Shown: positions 1 to 11,559 of the stretch, piece after piece
Position numbering within the stretch: position 1 is the first letter of the stretch
How the letters are laid out: every line of letters begins with the position of its first letter
Assembly: GCF_000247695.1 (NCBI RefSeq)
Contig: NW_004624734.1
Coordinates: 38,554,184 to 38,618,183 of the forward strand
Direction of reading: 5' to 3'
Origin: Heterocephalus glaber
Lineage: Eukaryota > Chordata > Mammalia > Rodentia > Bathyergidae
Length of the DNA stretch: 64,000 nucleotides
Translations under genes and position numbers: made by a program
The notes under the pieces: generated by a model
The model's input: the letters and a program-made list of their open reading frames with translations, nothing else
What the model was told of the DNA's origin: nothing
Database searches by the model: none

Positions 1-270
1 CATTTTTCCCAGATCCTCTTTTGTTGCCAGTTCAGAGAGTCCAGGTGGTTGAGTGTCAGATTGTTCCATCTGGTTTCCCTTTGGGGTTGCTGTAGGTGAT
101 CCAGAAGTCTGTTTTTGAGACTTGTTTACATGTCTTGTCATTTCCACAGGGGGGTGGTGCTTCTGGCACCCATGCAGCTCACCTTCTCTGCCCTAGGAGC
201 TTGGGATGGCATCGGGGGAGCTTCCTTCCAGGTTCTGGCTCTTTATTCTATTATTTATTGTGTAGCTATT
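1..270 (-). mobile_element. L1 fragment, 5' region/ORF1 start
   Basis: Read on the minus strand this is the 5' part of an L1 LINE near the start of ORF1. It parallels 51410-51680, which lies beside a recognisable ORF1: both share the 'GGTTTCCC' stretch, a 'CAGAAGTCTG/GGAAGTCTG' block and the 'ATGTCTT' block in the same order. It runs off the left edge of the window. It has no coding capacity left. Confidence 0.6.
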
Positions 271-1535
271 ATTGTGAAGCTATATTACATGACAAAGAAA
301 TTAAAATGCTCTTTATATAAAATTCTATAACATTTCTGTAACAGTCAGATAACCTTTATGTTACAGAATTAGTTCTATTGTCTTTCATCTCCTCTAACAC
401 TAAGATAACCTTTATGGTGCAGAGCTATGTCTATTGTGTTTCAGGTACTCTAAAAATGTAGATAGACAGCTCCAGTCTTTTATAAATTTGTAACACCTCA
501 CAGTACTTAACAGTCTTCTTATAATATGTGTCTATATATAGGTGCATACAAGGAGGCATTAATGCATATCTATACACATACACATACACATATATTTATT
601 TGATAATAGGATATTACAATGAATCTAACAAAATAAGACCATTTACTTACTTGAATCTTTAAGAAGCCACAGTACAAGCAAGACCACTCTGTTGTCTCTT
701 TCACCAAGTAACTCTTGAACTAGTAAAGAATTCTTCTGTAATTGGGCTTCTTGCTCCTACTAATAATTTCTTGAGGGCATAAATTTCTTGAAGAAAAACC
801 TCTCAACAAAAAAAGGCAAGTATTTCAGAAAAGACTGTCAAGTGAAAGAGTGACCCCAAAACTGTGGAAACAATAAGAGAGTTTGAAGTGCAGCCATGTG
901 GGAATGATCCTCTTGCCAAACTAATTCTCTGTACATCTTGTGCATTTGCAATTCTTTCATATAAACAGGACCATTTTAGAATATGCCTAGAAGGATGCTA
1001 ATCTATGTTTTTTCTTATAATGTTGCATTTGCTCTTAAAAAACAAATACAAAATTACTTGCCCTCATTTTCATTCATCATCACACAAATATAGACACCCT
1101 GTTTTGTTTTAATTAGTAATTTATATAGGCTCCAATTAAGCCTAAAATATTTTAGATTTTCTCTGTCTCTGATTTGCCATTTATGATGCAGACTCCAAAA
1201 ATTACCCATGACTTCTCATGGATTCATCATGTATTTTATTAGTTATCACACAGCTCTAGAAGAATGTGGTATTTATCCGTTCTAGTTGAAGATTTTACAC
1301 TTTCCTATCTCCTCCCAGTAAATACTTAAAATTACAGCCACAAAATGCAAATTTTGGCTAGCTGTGTCTCCTTCTTTTGAAAGAAATCAGTGAAGAAATA
1401 AGATATCTAAATGAATATTGTATGGGGAAGGACACATATATGAAATAATAAATTATACTAGTAACATTATTGGTATGATTGATTTAAAACTGTGTAAGGC
1501 AATACATAGTTTTTGAGGTTACTATCACTCAGTAT
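271..1535. other. AT-rich DNA, no gene recognised
   Basis: This stretch has no credible coding region. An imperfect direct repeat lies at 341-453 and a short CA/TA-rich run near 570-600. The rest looks like ordinary or highly decayed intergenic DNA. Confidence 0.5.
341..453. repeat. imperfect tandem repeat, 2 x about 57 bp
   Basis: Two adjacent copies share 'AGATAACCTTTATG', then 'CAGA', then 'TCTATTGT' and 'TTTCA' in the same order and spacing (about 341-397 and 398-453). They differ at several positions, so the duplication is not recent. Confidence 0.7.
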
Positions 1536-1536
1536 A

Positions 1537-1592
1537 AACTTCAAGTCTGCCACTTTCTAGAGTTGTGACTTCATGCAATTTATTTAAACTGA
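1537..1592 (+). repeat. possible MIR SINE fragment
   Basis: The text 'TCTGCCACTTTCTAG' followed by 'TTGTGACTTCATGCAATTTA' resembles the MIR core ('tctgccact...tgtgacct..gcaa..tta'). It is short and diverged, so the call is tentative. Confidence 0.4.
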
Positions 1593-1594
1593 AC

Positions 1595-3150
1595 ATTAAA
1601 GAATGGAAAACAATACTTCATGCAACCAGATCCTGGAAAAAGCAAGAGTAGCTATCCTAATTGCAGACAAAGTGAATTTCAAGCCAAGATTGATGAGAAA
1701 TGAAAAAGAAGGTCACTACACAATGGTTAAGAGAACAATTGAACAAGAAGAGATAACAATCATAAATGTATATGCACCAAATACCAATGCAGTCAACTTT
1801 ATAAAACAAACACTAATAGGTATGAAAAATCAGATAAGCACCAATACAATCTTAATGGGGACCTCAATACCCCATGTCACAAGTAGATCAACTAGACAAA
1901 AAAATCACAAAAAAAATCAAAGTTGAACCAAACCTTTGAACAAATGACCTTAATAGATATCTACAGAATGCTCCACCCAGGAACAATATAATACACATTA
2001 TTCTTAGCAGCACATAGGGCTTTCTCTAAAATATATCATATACCAGCCCATGCAGCATGCTTAAGAAAGTATAAAAAATCAAAATTATCTCAGGCATATT
2101 ATCAGATCATCGTACAACGAAACTAAAAATCAATGGTAAAAAACAGGACAGAAACTGAACAAACACATAGAAATTAAATGATACCCTCTTGAATAATCAG
2201 CAAGTCACAGATGAAATTAAAGAAGAAATTAGACAGTTCCTACAATCAATCAATAATTTTGTACAATGTATTAGAACCTATGGGACACAATGAAAGCAAT
2301 ACTGAGAAAGAAGTTTATAGCCACGAATTCCCACAGTTGAAAAAAGATCCAGCTCAAATAACTTAATGATGCACCTCATGGTCCTGGAAAAACAAGAACA
2401 ATCCAAACCTCCAGCTAGTATAAGGATATGGGAATTATAAATTCCCATATAATTCAATTGAGACTAAAAAAATTACAAAGAATTAATTACTCAAAGAGTC
2501 TGTTCTTTGAAAGATTAAATAAAATAAACAAACCCTTATCAAACTTTATCAAAACAAGGAAAGAAAAGACCTAAATCCATGCAGTTAGAAATGAAAAGGG
2601 TACACTTTCAGTTTCTCTCACTAGAGAAACTATTCAGTATTTACACATCTGAAAGTGTAAATAAGGACTAAAAGGCATAATAGATAATGTGAAATAGGAA
2701 GAACAGGTGCAAAGGGGAAGGGGAAGTGGGAGAGGTAAGGGAAAAGAAAGATAGAAATGGAATTAATAGGAAAAAAAGAGAAAATGGAAACAAAGTCTTT
2801 GTAGATAGGGAGAGGTGGAGGGGTTGAAGGGAGGGCAGGGGAATGGGAAAAAAATAAGAACCAAGATGGATTATGTAAAGGTGCAAATTTCCAAGGATGA
2901 ATGTCATTATATTGTATACCTTAAATGTAACAATAAAATTAATTTTTAAAAAAGAAATCAAAACGGTAAAATAACAACAGATTCCGTAAAAATCCAGAAG
3001 ATTATCAGTAACAACTTTGAGAAACTGTACTCTAATAAACTGTAAAATTCAAAAAAAATGGATTGATTCTCAGATACATATGAATTGCCAAAGCTGAATC
3101 AAAAAGATAAAAAATTCTGAATAGTGCAATGACAATTAATGATATGTTCA
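1595..3150 (+). mobile_element. old L1 ORF2 fragment, interrupted by a younger L1
   Basis: Plus-strand L1 covering the endonuclease region and the start of the section before the reverse transcriptase. The translation at 1603-1926 includes 'IINVYAPNTNAVNF', the signature of the L1 endonuclease domain. Stop codons and frameshifts follow. The homology resumes at 2969 after an inserted younger L1 3' end, with an ORF2-like 'AACTTTGAGAAACTGTACTC' stretch. It is dead: no ORF exceeds about 107 codons. Confidence 0.8.
2603..2952 (+). mobile_element. younger L1 3' end, nested and 5'-inverted
   Basis: This is a 5'-truncated L1 3' UTR with the purine-rich, G-run block (2700-2850) and the 'AACAATAAAATTAAT' A-rich end. 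Near-identical 16-base flanks (2587-2602 and 2953-2968, two mismatches) are read as the target-site duplication in an older L1. The first about 48 bases are inverted relative to the rest: 'CACTTTCAG' at 2603 mirrors 'CTGAAAGTG' at 2650, as expected from twin priming. Confidence 0.75.
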
Positions 3151-3339
3151 CATCAATTTATATCTACTCTTTCACAATACATTGTTTTTATTATTTAACT
3201 TTTCATCTAAGCCTTGAAATTGATACTCAAATTCTTTATTTTTCTTTTTAAAAATTATTTGAGTTTTATAGTTTCTTTACTTTTTCCTATAAATTTTAGA
3301 ATGAGCTTTTCTGATATGTATTGGCAAAAGTTCCTATCA

Positions 3340-3376
3340 GGATTTTGTTATATATATATATATATATTTTTTTTTT
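3340..3376. repeat. (TA)n/(T)n simple repeat
   Basis: An alternating TA run continues into a T run, which is probably the reversed tail of the adjoining antisense ID element. Confidence 0.85.
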
Positions 3377-3434
3377 TGGTGCCAGGGATTGAACTCGGGG
3401 GGGGGGGGTGCTGCTGAGCTGCATTCCTGGCCTA
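3377..3434 (-). mobile_element. ID-type SINE fragment
   Basis: Antisense tRNA-derived SINE. 'GGTGCCAGGGATTGAACTC' is the reverse of the box B end and 'GCTGAGCT' of the box A end. A run of 12 G residues (3397-3408) has expanded in the middle. Confidence 0.65.
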
Positions 3435-3722
3435 AATTTATATATTTTTTGACAAATTTAACATCTTAACTCTTTTGTATAACTCCATCTAAGACATGAC
3501 ATACTGTCAGATCTTTGTAGTATTTTACAGTATTATATGCAAAGATCCTGCTCATGTGTTTTTAGATTTATAACTAAATATTTCAATTTGTGGAGCTATT
3601 ATAAGTTACACATTTTAAAATTTTACTTTGCAAATGAATATTCATATTTTGTGTTAACTTTGTATCCTTAACCTTCTCGACTGACATATTAATCCGGGGG
3701 ACTTTTTTATAGCATCCATTTA
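3435..3722. other. intergenic, nothing recognised
   Basis: AT-rich DNA without a credible ORF or a clear repeat. Confidence 0.5.
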
Positions 3723-3815
3723 GGGTTCAGATCTAAAATGTTCCTCCAAAGTCTCATGTGTTCAGAGGTGGAGATTTTGGTGTTTGTGTCATGAACGTGT
3801 GTACTCATCCATGAA
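3723..3815 (+). mobile_element. MaLR-like LTR fragment
   Basis: 'TTCCTCCAAAGTCTCATGTG' followed by 'GAGGTGG' and 'TCATGAACG' follows the order seen in MST/MLT1-type mammalian LTRs. It is short and diverged. Confidence 0.45.
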
Positions 3816-3978
3816 AATTAAACCTGGAGCCTTCACACTGAGCTACGTCCCCAGATATATTCTTTAAGACAAGGGCTCACTAATTCTGTAAATTGCCTGA
3901 CTGGGCTAGAGCTTGTAATCGTCTTACCTCAGCTTGCCCGAGTGCTGGGATCACAGCCAAGCGCCTCCATGCCTGAAA
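3816..3978 (-). mobile_element. ID/B1 composite SINE
   Basis: An antisense ID half ('CACTGAGCTACGTCCCCAG') runs directly into an antisense B1 half ('GCCCGAGTGCTGGGATCACA'). This is a dimeric SINE layout found in several rodent lineages. It is substantially diverged. Confidence 0.7.
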
Positions 3979-4202
3979 TTCAAAGAATTTGAAATCCTTC
4001 AGCTGGTGAAATGAGTGATGTAGACCACACTGTCCTTTCCGTCTGTGTCTACCTGCACATCCAGTACCCAGAATGATGTCCCAGAAACCACACTTTACAT
4101 GAATGAAGCTATTAGTCATCGCATTTATTTTTGTTTTCTTAATAAAATGCTGTTCGATATGTACACGTACATTTCTTTTGTTGTTGTTGTTTCGTTTCCT
4201 CT

Positions 4203-4385
4203 TTCAGTACTGGTGATTAAACTTAGGGCCTTTGCCCTGAGCTACATCCTCACCCCTTTTCAGTTGTTTATTTTGATATAGAGACTCACTAAATTGCCCA
4301 AGATGGGCTTGAATTTGTGAGCCTCTACCTCACCCTGACAGAAAGCTGGGATTGTAGGTATGTGCCACCATACCTGGCTTATGTG
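4203..4385 (-). mobile_element. ID/B1 composite SINE
   Basis: Same architecture as the copy at 3816: an ID half ('TACTGGTGATTAAACTTAGG', 'GAGCTACATCCTCACCCC') followed by a B1 half ('AGAGACTCACTAAATTGCCC', 'GCTGGGATTGTAGG'). Confidence 0.75.
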
Positions 4386-4734
4386 CATTTCTTTTAGGTG
4401 TTCTGAATAAACTGTATATTGATGTGCATAAATTTTATTTGTCTTGCTCTGCTTTTGTTTTAAATTAACTTATTTACTAGTTATTATTGGTATGTTCATT
4501 TTTTCATGTTAACATTTTCTAGTCTGTCTCTGATCTCTCTTATACACCTTAAACCTATAGTCTCAAACGATAAAATTTAATATGCTTGTTAATGAATCAT
4601 AGCAGATTCAATCTAATAACTAAGAGACTAATACTAGACTAATAACTAAGAGAGTAATAAACTTTAGGAAGATTTCCCTCAGAAATTTTTCTTAATTATA
4701 ATACCCTGCATACATTTATTATATTAACCATAGA
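4386..4734. other. intergenic, short local duplication
   Basis: AT-rich with no gene. The words 'CTAATAACTAAGAGA' and 'CTAATAACTAAGAGAGTAAT' repeat head-to-tail at about 4612-4660, a unit of roughly 24 bases. Confidence 0.55.
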
Positions 4735-5100
4735 TCATTTGTCCGATATTTATTCATCCTCCCAATAAATATCTGTTGAGTATCTCATATATTCCAGACA
4801 TCATTCTAATGATATGGCTCTAAAGGTGGAAAAAAAGACAAAATACTCAACTGCATGAGCCCAAAATCCAGAGGGGTATATACATAATAAACAAGTGAAT
4901 GTGTACTATAAAAGAAGGCAATAGTCATACTAGGCAGCAAAAGTAATAGAATTAAGGTACAGATGATTACATGGATGGAGGAGAGGCTATTTTCTACAGA
5001 ATAAATTGGAAAATACTTGTCTGACAGTAGTATATCAGGGCAGATATCTCAATGCAAGGAATAATCTATGTGAAGAATGTAAATCATTTATGTATGTCTT
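4735..5100 (-). mobile_element. possible L2 LINE fragment
   Basis: 'CCAATAAATATCTGTTGAGT' followed by 'CCAGACATCATTCTAATG' resembles the reverse complement of the conserved L2 3' end. The downstream match is weak, so the right boundary is uncertain. Confidence 0.4.
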
Positions 5101-5214
5101 TAGCATGGAGGCAAAAAAATTGTGAACATAATACTGTCACTACAATAACTTGTTAAAAGATATGCAATATAAGAAGATGTAAATTGTAATATTCTAAATT
5201 CAAAATATGGTAAT

Positions 5215-5740
5215 GCAATGGAGAAAAGTGTACTGGAGAGGTTTATGTTTTGTTGACTTTCTGAAATCAAAGTAAAACCATTGTCAGCATTAAATAACCT
5301 ATTATGACTATGTTTTATATAAGTTTCATAGTAACCACAAAGTTAAAACCCATAATATATGCACAAAACAACAAAAATCAAAACATATGCCTAGAGAAAA
5401 TCTCTGAAATACAAAGAAGTTGGCAATTGAGGAAGAAAGCAACAAGAGATTTAGAAACAATCAACAGAGTGTCATAAGTATTTGCCTGTCAACAATATCA
5501 TGAATGCAAACTCTCCAATCAAAAGATATTGAGTGCTGAATGGATTGGAAAATTATAAAATAAACCCAACTAACTCAAACATACACTGCCTACAAGAGAA
5601 TCACTTTACCCGTAAGGACACAGGTACACTGAGAGTGAAAGGATGGAAAAATATAGTCCATGCAAATGGAAACAAAAAGACAGCAGGAATTGATACACTT
5701 ATTCAGAAAAAATAAGACTTTAAGCAAAAAACTGTCTATT
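5215..5740 (+). mobile_element. old L1 fragment, end of ORF1 spacer to ORF2 start
   Basis: 'CTCCAATCAAAAGATATTGA' then the translation at 5533-5715 ('CLQENHFTRKDTGTLRVKGW') match the N-terminal endonuclease part of L1 ORF2, around the conserved QETH region. The frame ends after about 60 codons. Confidence 0.7.
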
Positions 5741-5744
5741 AAGA

Positions 5745-6389
5745 AGAGGCCACAGAAGAATTCCAAGATGGCTGATTGAAGAAAGAGGGTGTTAGAAGTA
5801 CTCAGGGAAGAGTTAATGAAAAATAGGGCTGCTCTGAAATAGAAAAGGGAAAGGAAAATGGAAATCAAACTGAAGTGGAAAATCAAACTGAAAGATGATC
5901 CATCTAGATTAAACTAAATATCTGGGTTATTGAAAAGGGTAGCAGAGCCACTGTTGGGCCACACCTCCCCCCTGTACCCCTTACTGGGGAGCTCACCATT
6001 TCGGGGGGAGCTCACCATTTGGGGAGCAGCTCTAACAGCCTGCAGGAGCCAGACTTCAAGGACAGCCTCCTTGCATACCCTCCTTCCATCTGGAAGTATG
6101 GGGGAGAACTGTAACTGGGGCCCCAGTGAAGCCAGGAGCAATCTGAAAAAAGGGAAATGGGCTCTTCCTCACCTCCCATTCACCTCCCAAATGCTGAGGA
6201 ACACACATTCCTGTGGCATCCTACCCACTGCCCACCACCAGCAAGGGAAGCTCCTGCTCCAGGCAGAGAGGCTCAACAATGTGAACTGGGATGGTACCAA
6301 GCCCACAGGCAGGCACTCATGGATCAGATTCCTGGAGACGTGGGGGAGGAAGAGAGACTGAATGGTTGGTCCAGGGTGAGTGCTTCTTT
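5745..6389 (+). mobile_element. L1 5' UTR-like segment
   Basis: 'CCAAGATGGCTGATTGAAG' near 5763 is typical of L1 5' ends. It is followed by a GC-richer block, unusual for this window, with a 19-base direct repeat of 'GGGGAGCTCACCATTT' (5987-6025). The apparent 143-codon ORF at 5930-6361 has no recognised domain and is most likely an accident of the GC-rich 5' UTR. Confidence 0.55.
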
Positions 6390-6660
6390 TTTTGTTATGG
6401 TTTGTGTCTAGATGTCCCCTCAAAGCCTCATGCATATAGGTGGGGCTTTTGGGAGTGATTGAATCATGAGTGTGTGATATTTGATCAGTCCACTTATTGA
6501 TTTAGCATAGTGTTGGGTTTGGGTGATGGGCTTACTGAAGAGGGAAGCCCCAACCTGGTGTGGGTGACACCAATCAATAGGCTTGCATCCTGGATAGAAT
6601 AAAAAGGGAACAAAGAAGGCAACCTCACCGCCTCCTGCCACATGGCAGTTGTTTATGTTT
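6390..6660 (+). mobile_element. MaLR-like LTR relic
   Basis: 'ATGTCCCCTCAAAGCCTCAT' followed by 'GGTGGGGCTTTTGGGAGTGA' and 'TTGAATCATGAG' is the conserved order of MST/MLT1-type LTRs. No internal retroviral coding sequence is attached. Confidence 0.6.
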
Positions 6661-7210
6661 TCTAGCTAGTTTGTCTGTTCTGGGTTCTCTCCCTTTTTTA
6701 AAATCTTTTTTTCTTTTTCTTTAATTGTTTCTGTCTCAATATTTTTTATAGATTTTTCTCCTTTATAATTTTTTATTCAAGTTGTTTCCCTTTATTCTTC
6801 TTGCACAGCTTCTCTTTTCCTTTCTTTTCTCTTTTTAATCATGTTTTCTCCCTATTCTGTGCTCTTGGCTCTTCCTTATTTTACCTGTCCCCTTGCCTCT
6901 TCTCCACCTTCCCTGTGATGTATATGTGTATAGAAGGTGCCTGTATGTGTCCAAATGAGAATAAGAATAGAAGAGTGTTTTAACTTGAGTGATACTGTGC
7001 ATGCTTGTGTTGGGGTAACCCTTAACAGAATTTTACTTAAAGAATTCAAGCAAGATTAAACACAAATATATCAACAGACTGTAACAACCTCACAGCTTAA
7101 CTATACCTCCCTCTCTCTCTGCATCCCTCACCCTGTACTCACAAATGGTTTCTTGAAATCCTTCAACACTAACCCTTTACTCTAACTATAAAATACCTGC
7201 AACAGACAGA

Positions 7211-7249
<39 letters not shown>

Positions 7250-7640
7250 CTCCTATCTCCTCTCCTTCTCCTACTGGATTGCCCCTTTCCCTTCCTCCTC
7301 ATCTTCCTTTCCCTTCTCCCTCCACATCACAGACTAACTGATAATAACAGGATCATATATACCATAAGAGGTACTGATAAAGGGTGAAAGCATAAAGGCA
7401 AGTTTTAATGTGTATGATTGATGTAGGGTCAGAATTTTTGATTCTGTTATAAGCAGTAAAAATTCTCTCCTTACCACTCAGTGACAGAGTCCAACCCAAT
7501 TATAGTAAACATATAGTTGGCATAGTAAACAATACCTCTTGACAAATAAAGCCAAGAACATTCTATTGGAAAACAGCACCTAACTGAAGAGATGTTCATA
7601 CCAACTCTCTTCATTCTATTTGACCTCAACCCTCAAAGTG
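6661..7640. other. pyrimidine-rich, unassigned DNA
   Basis: T/C-rich stretches (6660-6910, 7255-7325) alternate with AT-rich DNA. It may be a continuation of the flanking L1 5' region, but no conserved motif proves it. There is no gene. Confidence 0.4.
7211..7246. repeat. (TA)n microsatellite
   Basis: An almost pure TA dinucleotide run of about 18 units. Confidence 0.95.

Positions 7641-7642
<2 letters not shown>

Positions 7643-7674
<32 letters not shown>
7643..7674. repeat. (GA)n microsatellite
   Basis: A pure GA dinucleotide run of about 15 units inside an L1-like stretch. Confidence 0.95.
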
Positions 7675-7679
<5 letters not shown>

Positions 7680-8304
7680 AGGCAACAGAATACCCCCAAA
7701 GACTACCCACTTTCTCAAAAAGCAGACCCAGAGAAACCAAAGGAGAAAAAAGCAAATATCAGACTGCTAAGCTGTATGAAATGATTAAAGAGGAATTAAA
7801 AAATTCAGTGAGTTCAAAGGTGACATAACCCAAAATATAGTGAGCTAGCATGCAAAATGACCAATATGGTTATGGGAGAGACAAAAAATTGGAAGAGCTC
7901 ACCAAAACAATTTAAAACATGAATGACAAATTAACCAAAACACAGACTCCACAAAAATGTTTCAAATTGAAATCCCAGTGAGAGAATTCTATAGAATTCA
8001 CCCACAATAGAAATGACCACTGTGGGCTTCAGAACACACGTAGGGTTTTGGAAATTGAGGACAATATGGTAATACACAGTGATATACACAGAGAAGCCTT
8101 AAAAACAATAAGAGAATAAGAAAAAAAATCATATAGCTAATAGAAGTAGCTAAGAAAACCAACATAAGACTACTTAGAGTTAGAGAGAAATTAGACCGAA
8201 CACATGACAAAAAAACTATATACCGAAATTATAACAGAAAACTTTTCAAGTATGAGGAAAGAATTCAGAAAGTATTACAGGATGCCAAATAACTACAATG
8301 AAAT
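7675..8304 (+). mobile_element. probable L1 ORF1-region relic
   Basis: The A-rich plus strand reads as degraded coiled-coil/ORF1-like text ('ATGATTAAAGAGGAATTAAA' near 7780), with an ID inserted just downstream. The placement between an L1 5' UTR-like block and L1 ORF2 supports L1. Individual motifs are weak. Confidence 0.45.
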
Positions 8305-8319
8305 AAGTGCCCCATGACA

Positions 8320-8416
8320 GAGCCAGGGATTTAGCTCAGTGGTTCTGCCACCTGCCTCAAAAGCACAAGGTTCTGAGTTCAATCACTGGTAGCAAAAAAA
8401 AAAAAAAAAAAAAAAA
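8320..8416 (+). mobile_element. ID SINE
   Basis: A complete tRNA-Ala-derived element: 'GGGATTTAGCTCAGTGG' carries box A and 'GGTTCTGAGTTCAATCACTG' box B, ending in an A tail of about 22. A perfect 15-base target-site duplication flanks it (8305-8319 and 8415-8429). Confidence 0.95.
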
Positions 8417-8429
8417 GTGCCCCATGACA

Positions 8430-11060
8430 AACATATTCAAAATCTCAGATGTCAAATGTCAGATGTAATATTCAAAATCTCAGATTCACAAAGAATTTTA
8501 AAAGCTGTCAGAAAAAAGTGAAAAATCAGATATAAAAATAAACCCATTAGGATTTTAGCAGACTTTTCAACACAAACATTAAAGATCAGGAGAGATCTAA
8601 ATGTTTCACACTCTAAAAGAAAACAAATTTCAACCCAAACCAATATATTCTGTGAAGCCAATTTTTTAAATTGATACAGAAATAGGTCTTCAGGTGGCAA
8701 AGAGACCTTAACTGATTCATAAACACCAAACCAGCACTCCATAAAATATTCAAGAATATTCTAACCAGAAACAATAAAGACAGCAAAGTCAAACAAGTTA
8801 GGTGAAATGAATATATCAGGCAAGGTGAGTAGTTAAACTAAGGAAAAATTTTTAAAGTGAATAAAAATCCCACAATGATGGAAATAAATCAATATTTTTT
8901 AGTAATAATTCTTAATATAAATGACCTCAATATCCATGGCAGACTGGATCAAAAAGCAGAATCCAATGAACGGTCTGCTGAATTCAGAAGACTCATCTAA
9001 TCAAAGAAGACTATAAACTAAAAACCATTCTGTAGACTGGAAAACAATATTCCATGCAGCAGAGGTCTGAAAACAAACAGTGGTAGTAGTTTTATTACCT
9101 GTCAAACAAATGGACAGACAAAACAAAACTTCAAGCTAAAACTAGTTAGGAGAGACAAGGCTGGTCACTATATATTAGTAAAGGGAACAATTCAACTGGA
9201 AGAGATAACAAATTTAGCAGCACATTATAAAAACTCTTTCCCATGATTCATCCCAGTGATGCACAAATGGTACATATATCAATACATAAATCAATAAATG
9301 TGACACATCATATTAACAAAATGAACAACAAAGGCTATATGATTACTTCAATAGTTGCAGAAAAAAACATTTAACAAAATCCAATATCCTTTTATGATTA
9401 AAAACTCTCAAGAGTTAGGCATAGATGAAATGTACCTCTCCAGAATGAAGGCCATATAGATGATCAATCCACAACTAATATCATACACAAGAAAGAAATT
9501 TGAGAATTTCTCCTACAAGATCCAGAATAGATAAAAATGCCTATTTTCACCAATTATATTCAATGTAGTACTGGAGGTTTGAGTCAGAGTAAGAAGTTAA
9601 AGGACTCTAATTGGATATGAAATTGTCTCTGTTTGCAGAAAACGTGATAGTATACTTAGAAAACTCTAAACATTATACCCCAAAACTATTAGAACTAATA
9701 AGTAAATTCAGAAAAGTTGCAGAATATACAATCAACACACAAAAATTAGTCATGTTTCTGTACACTGACAGGAAATTACACATAAAAGGATTCAATGAAA
9801 CAACTTCATTTATAATAACTAATATAATACTTAGGAATAAATTTAACCAAGAAGATGAAAGATTTATATACAAAATTAAAATATTAATGAAATAAATTTA
9901 ATAAACAAATAAATGACTATTGAAGTATTAGACAAACTAATATTGCTAAAATGTCCATACTACCTAAAGTGATCTAAAGATTCAATACAATCCCTGTCAA
10001 AATAGTAATAATATTCTTCACAGAAAGGAAAAAAACAAAAATTAATGTGGAACCATAAAAATCTCCCAAAGCCAAAGTAATACTGAGCGAAATGAAAAAG
10101 CTGGAGACATCACACCACCTGACTTGAAAATACACTAAAAACCTACAATATCCAAAGTAGTATGGTACTGATTTAAAATTAGATGCATAAACTTAAATGA
10201 AACAGAATAGAGTGATCATATTACAAGCAAGTAATTTTTAACTAAATTGGCAAGAACATACAATGGGGAAAGTACTGTCTTCCAAAAAACTGGTATTGAG
10301 AAAACTGGATATTCACATTCAAAAGAATGAAATTATGCCTTTATCAACTGAATACGGATTAAAGATTTAAATGTAAGACAGAAAACTATGAAACTTCTAG
10401 AAGAAATAGAAGACAAAATAGGTGAAAATCTTCACAACCATAGCAAAGACAACAAAACGAAAAACAAATGAGATTAGATAAAACTAAAAATTTTATGCAT
10501 ACAAAAGAAAACAAGTGTAAGAGTGAAGAAATAATCTATGAATGGTCAAAAAGATATGCAAACAATACAACTGATCAGCAGTTAATATTTGAAATATGCA
10601 AGGAACTCAAACAATTTAACAAATCACTATATTAAAGATTTAACAAATCACTATATCAAACATATGGGTAAAAGACCTGAATAGAAATTTATTAAAAGAA
10701 AACATACAAATGCCTAACAGGTATATGAAAAAGCTTCTCAATTTCAGCAATCATCAGGGAAATTCAAATTAAAACCCCAATGAGATATATCTTCTTATCT
10801 GTTATAGTTGATGCACTCTGAAAGAAGACAGTAATTGTTGGCAAGGATATAGAGAAAAGAGACCCATTGCCATACTGTTAGTGGAAGTGCAAATTAGTTG
10901 AGCCATTCTAGAAAATTGTACAAAGCTTACTCAAAAAACAAAAAATCAAGCAAACAATACCAAAACAACAAAAAAGCCCTGCTCTGTGATCCAGAAATCC
11001 CATTACTGTGCATGTATATTCAAAAGAAATTAACCCAGTCTGTCAAAAAGAGTTCTGTAC
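8430..11060 (+). mobile_element. old L1, ORF2 endonuclease to 3' region, multiply broken
   Basis: Successive plus-strand blocks follow L1 order. ORF1/spacer-like text (8430-8870) is followed by endonuclease-like text (8900-9200) and reverse-transcriptase-region text ('GCAGAAAAAAACATTTAACA' at about 9357). The translation at 9611-9895 retains 'KLSLFAENVIVYLENS', where the catalytic FADD motif has become FAEN. The region after the reverse transcriptase runs to about 11050. It is inactive. Confidence 0.8.
10614..10661. repeat. 24-bp tandem duplication inside L1
   Basis: 'ATTTAACAAATCACTATAT' occurs twice back to back with one base difference in the trailing part. It is a local slippage event in the L1. 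Confidence 0.85.
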
Positions 11061-11559
11061 TTCTTTGTTTATTTTACTATTGTGTATAATGTGCGAGCTA
11101 TGGGATCTGCCTAACTGTTCATCAATGGATATATCGCCAGGCTGTCCACTCTCTTATTTTCACCTTCCAGACTTCTTTTCTTCTTGTCATGTCCAGGATA
11201 TTTCAGTTGTACCAACCGATTTTTGATAAATCCTTTGGAACAACTCAATAAAGCAATTTAATGAAAATTCAATCATTTTCCACAAGTGCCTTTTAAATGG
11301 GTGAATAGATATAGGAAAACCAAAACTAGCATAAATCTCAATTGTTTATGTTTAAATATATAAAAATTGTTAAAGAGGCTGTGAACCTAAAATAAAAGCT
11401 AATATACTGCTTCTGGAAGAGAAATTGAGGATATCTTTGTACCTAGGATCAGTCAACATTTCTTAGGCAAAATACTGAAAGGAAAAACTATAGAAGAATG
11501 CTAAGAAATGCTGAACCAAAATTTAAATTTCGACACCTTTTTGAGCAATGAAAGGATGG
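11061..11559. other. unassigned, no gene
   Basis: AT-rich DNA between two L1 segments. It may be interrupted L1 3' sequence, but no diagnostic motif was seen. Confidence 0.4.

Noticed and set aside
5930..6361. 143-codon ORF in a GC-rich block
   Set aside because: It overlaps a probable L1 5' UTR, and other frames across the same block are also open. This is an effect of GC content, and there is no recognisable domain.
7211..7246. TA-rich promoter or replication origin
   Set aside because: It is an ordinary TA microsatellite with no accompanying regulatory context.
8320..8416. functional tRNA gene
   Set aside because: Boxes A and B are present, but the A tail, target duplication and lack of a foldable 3' half show it is an ID SINE.
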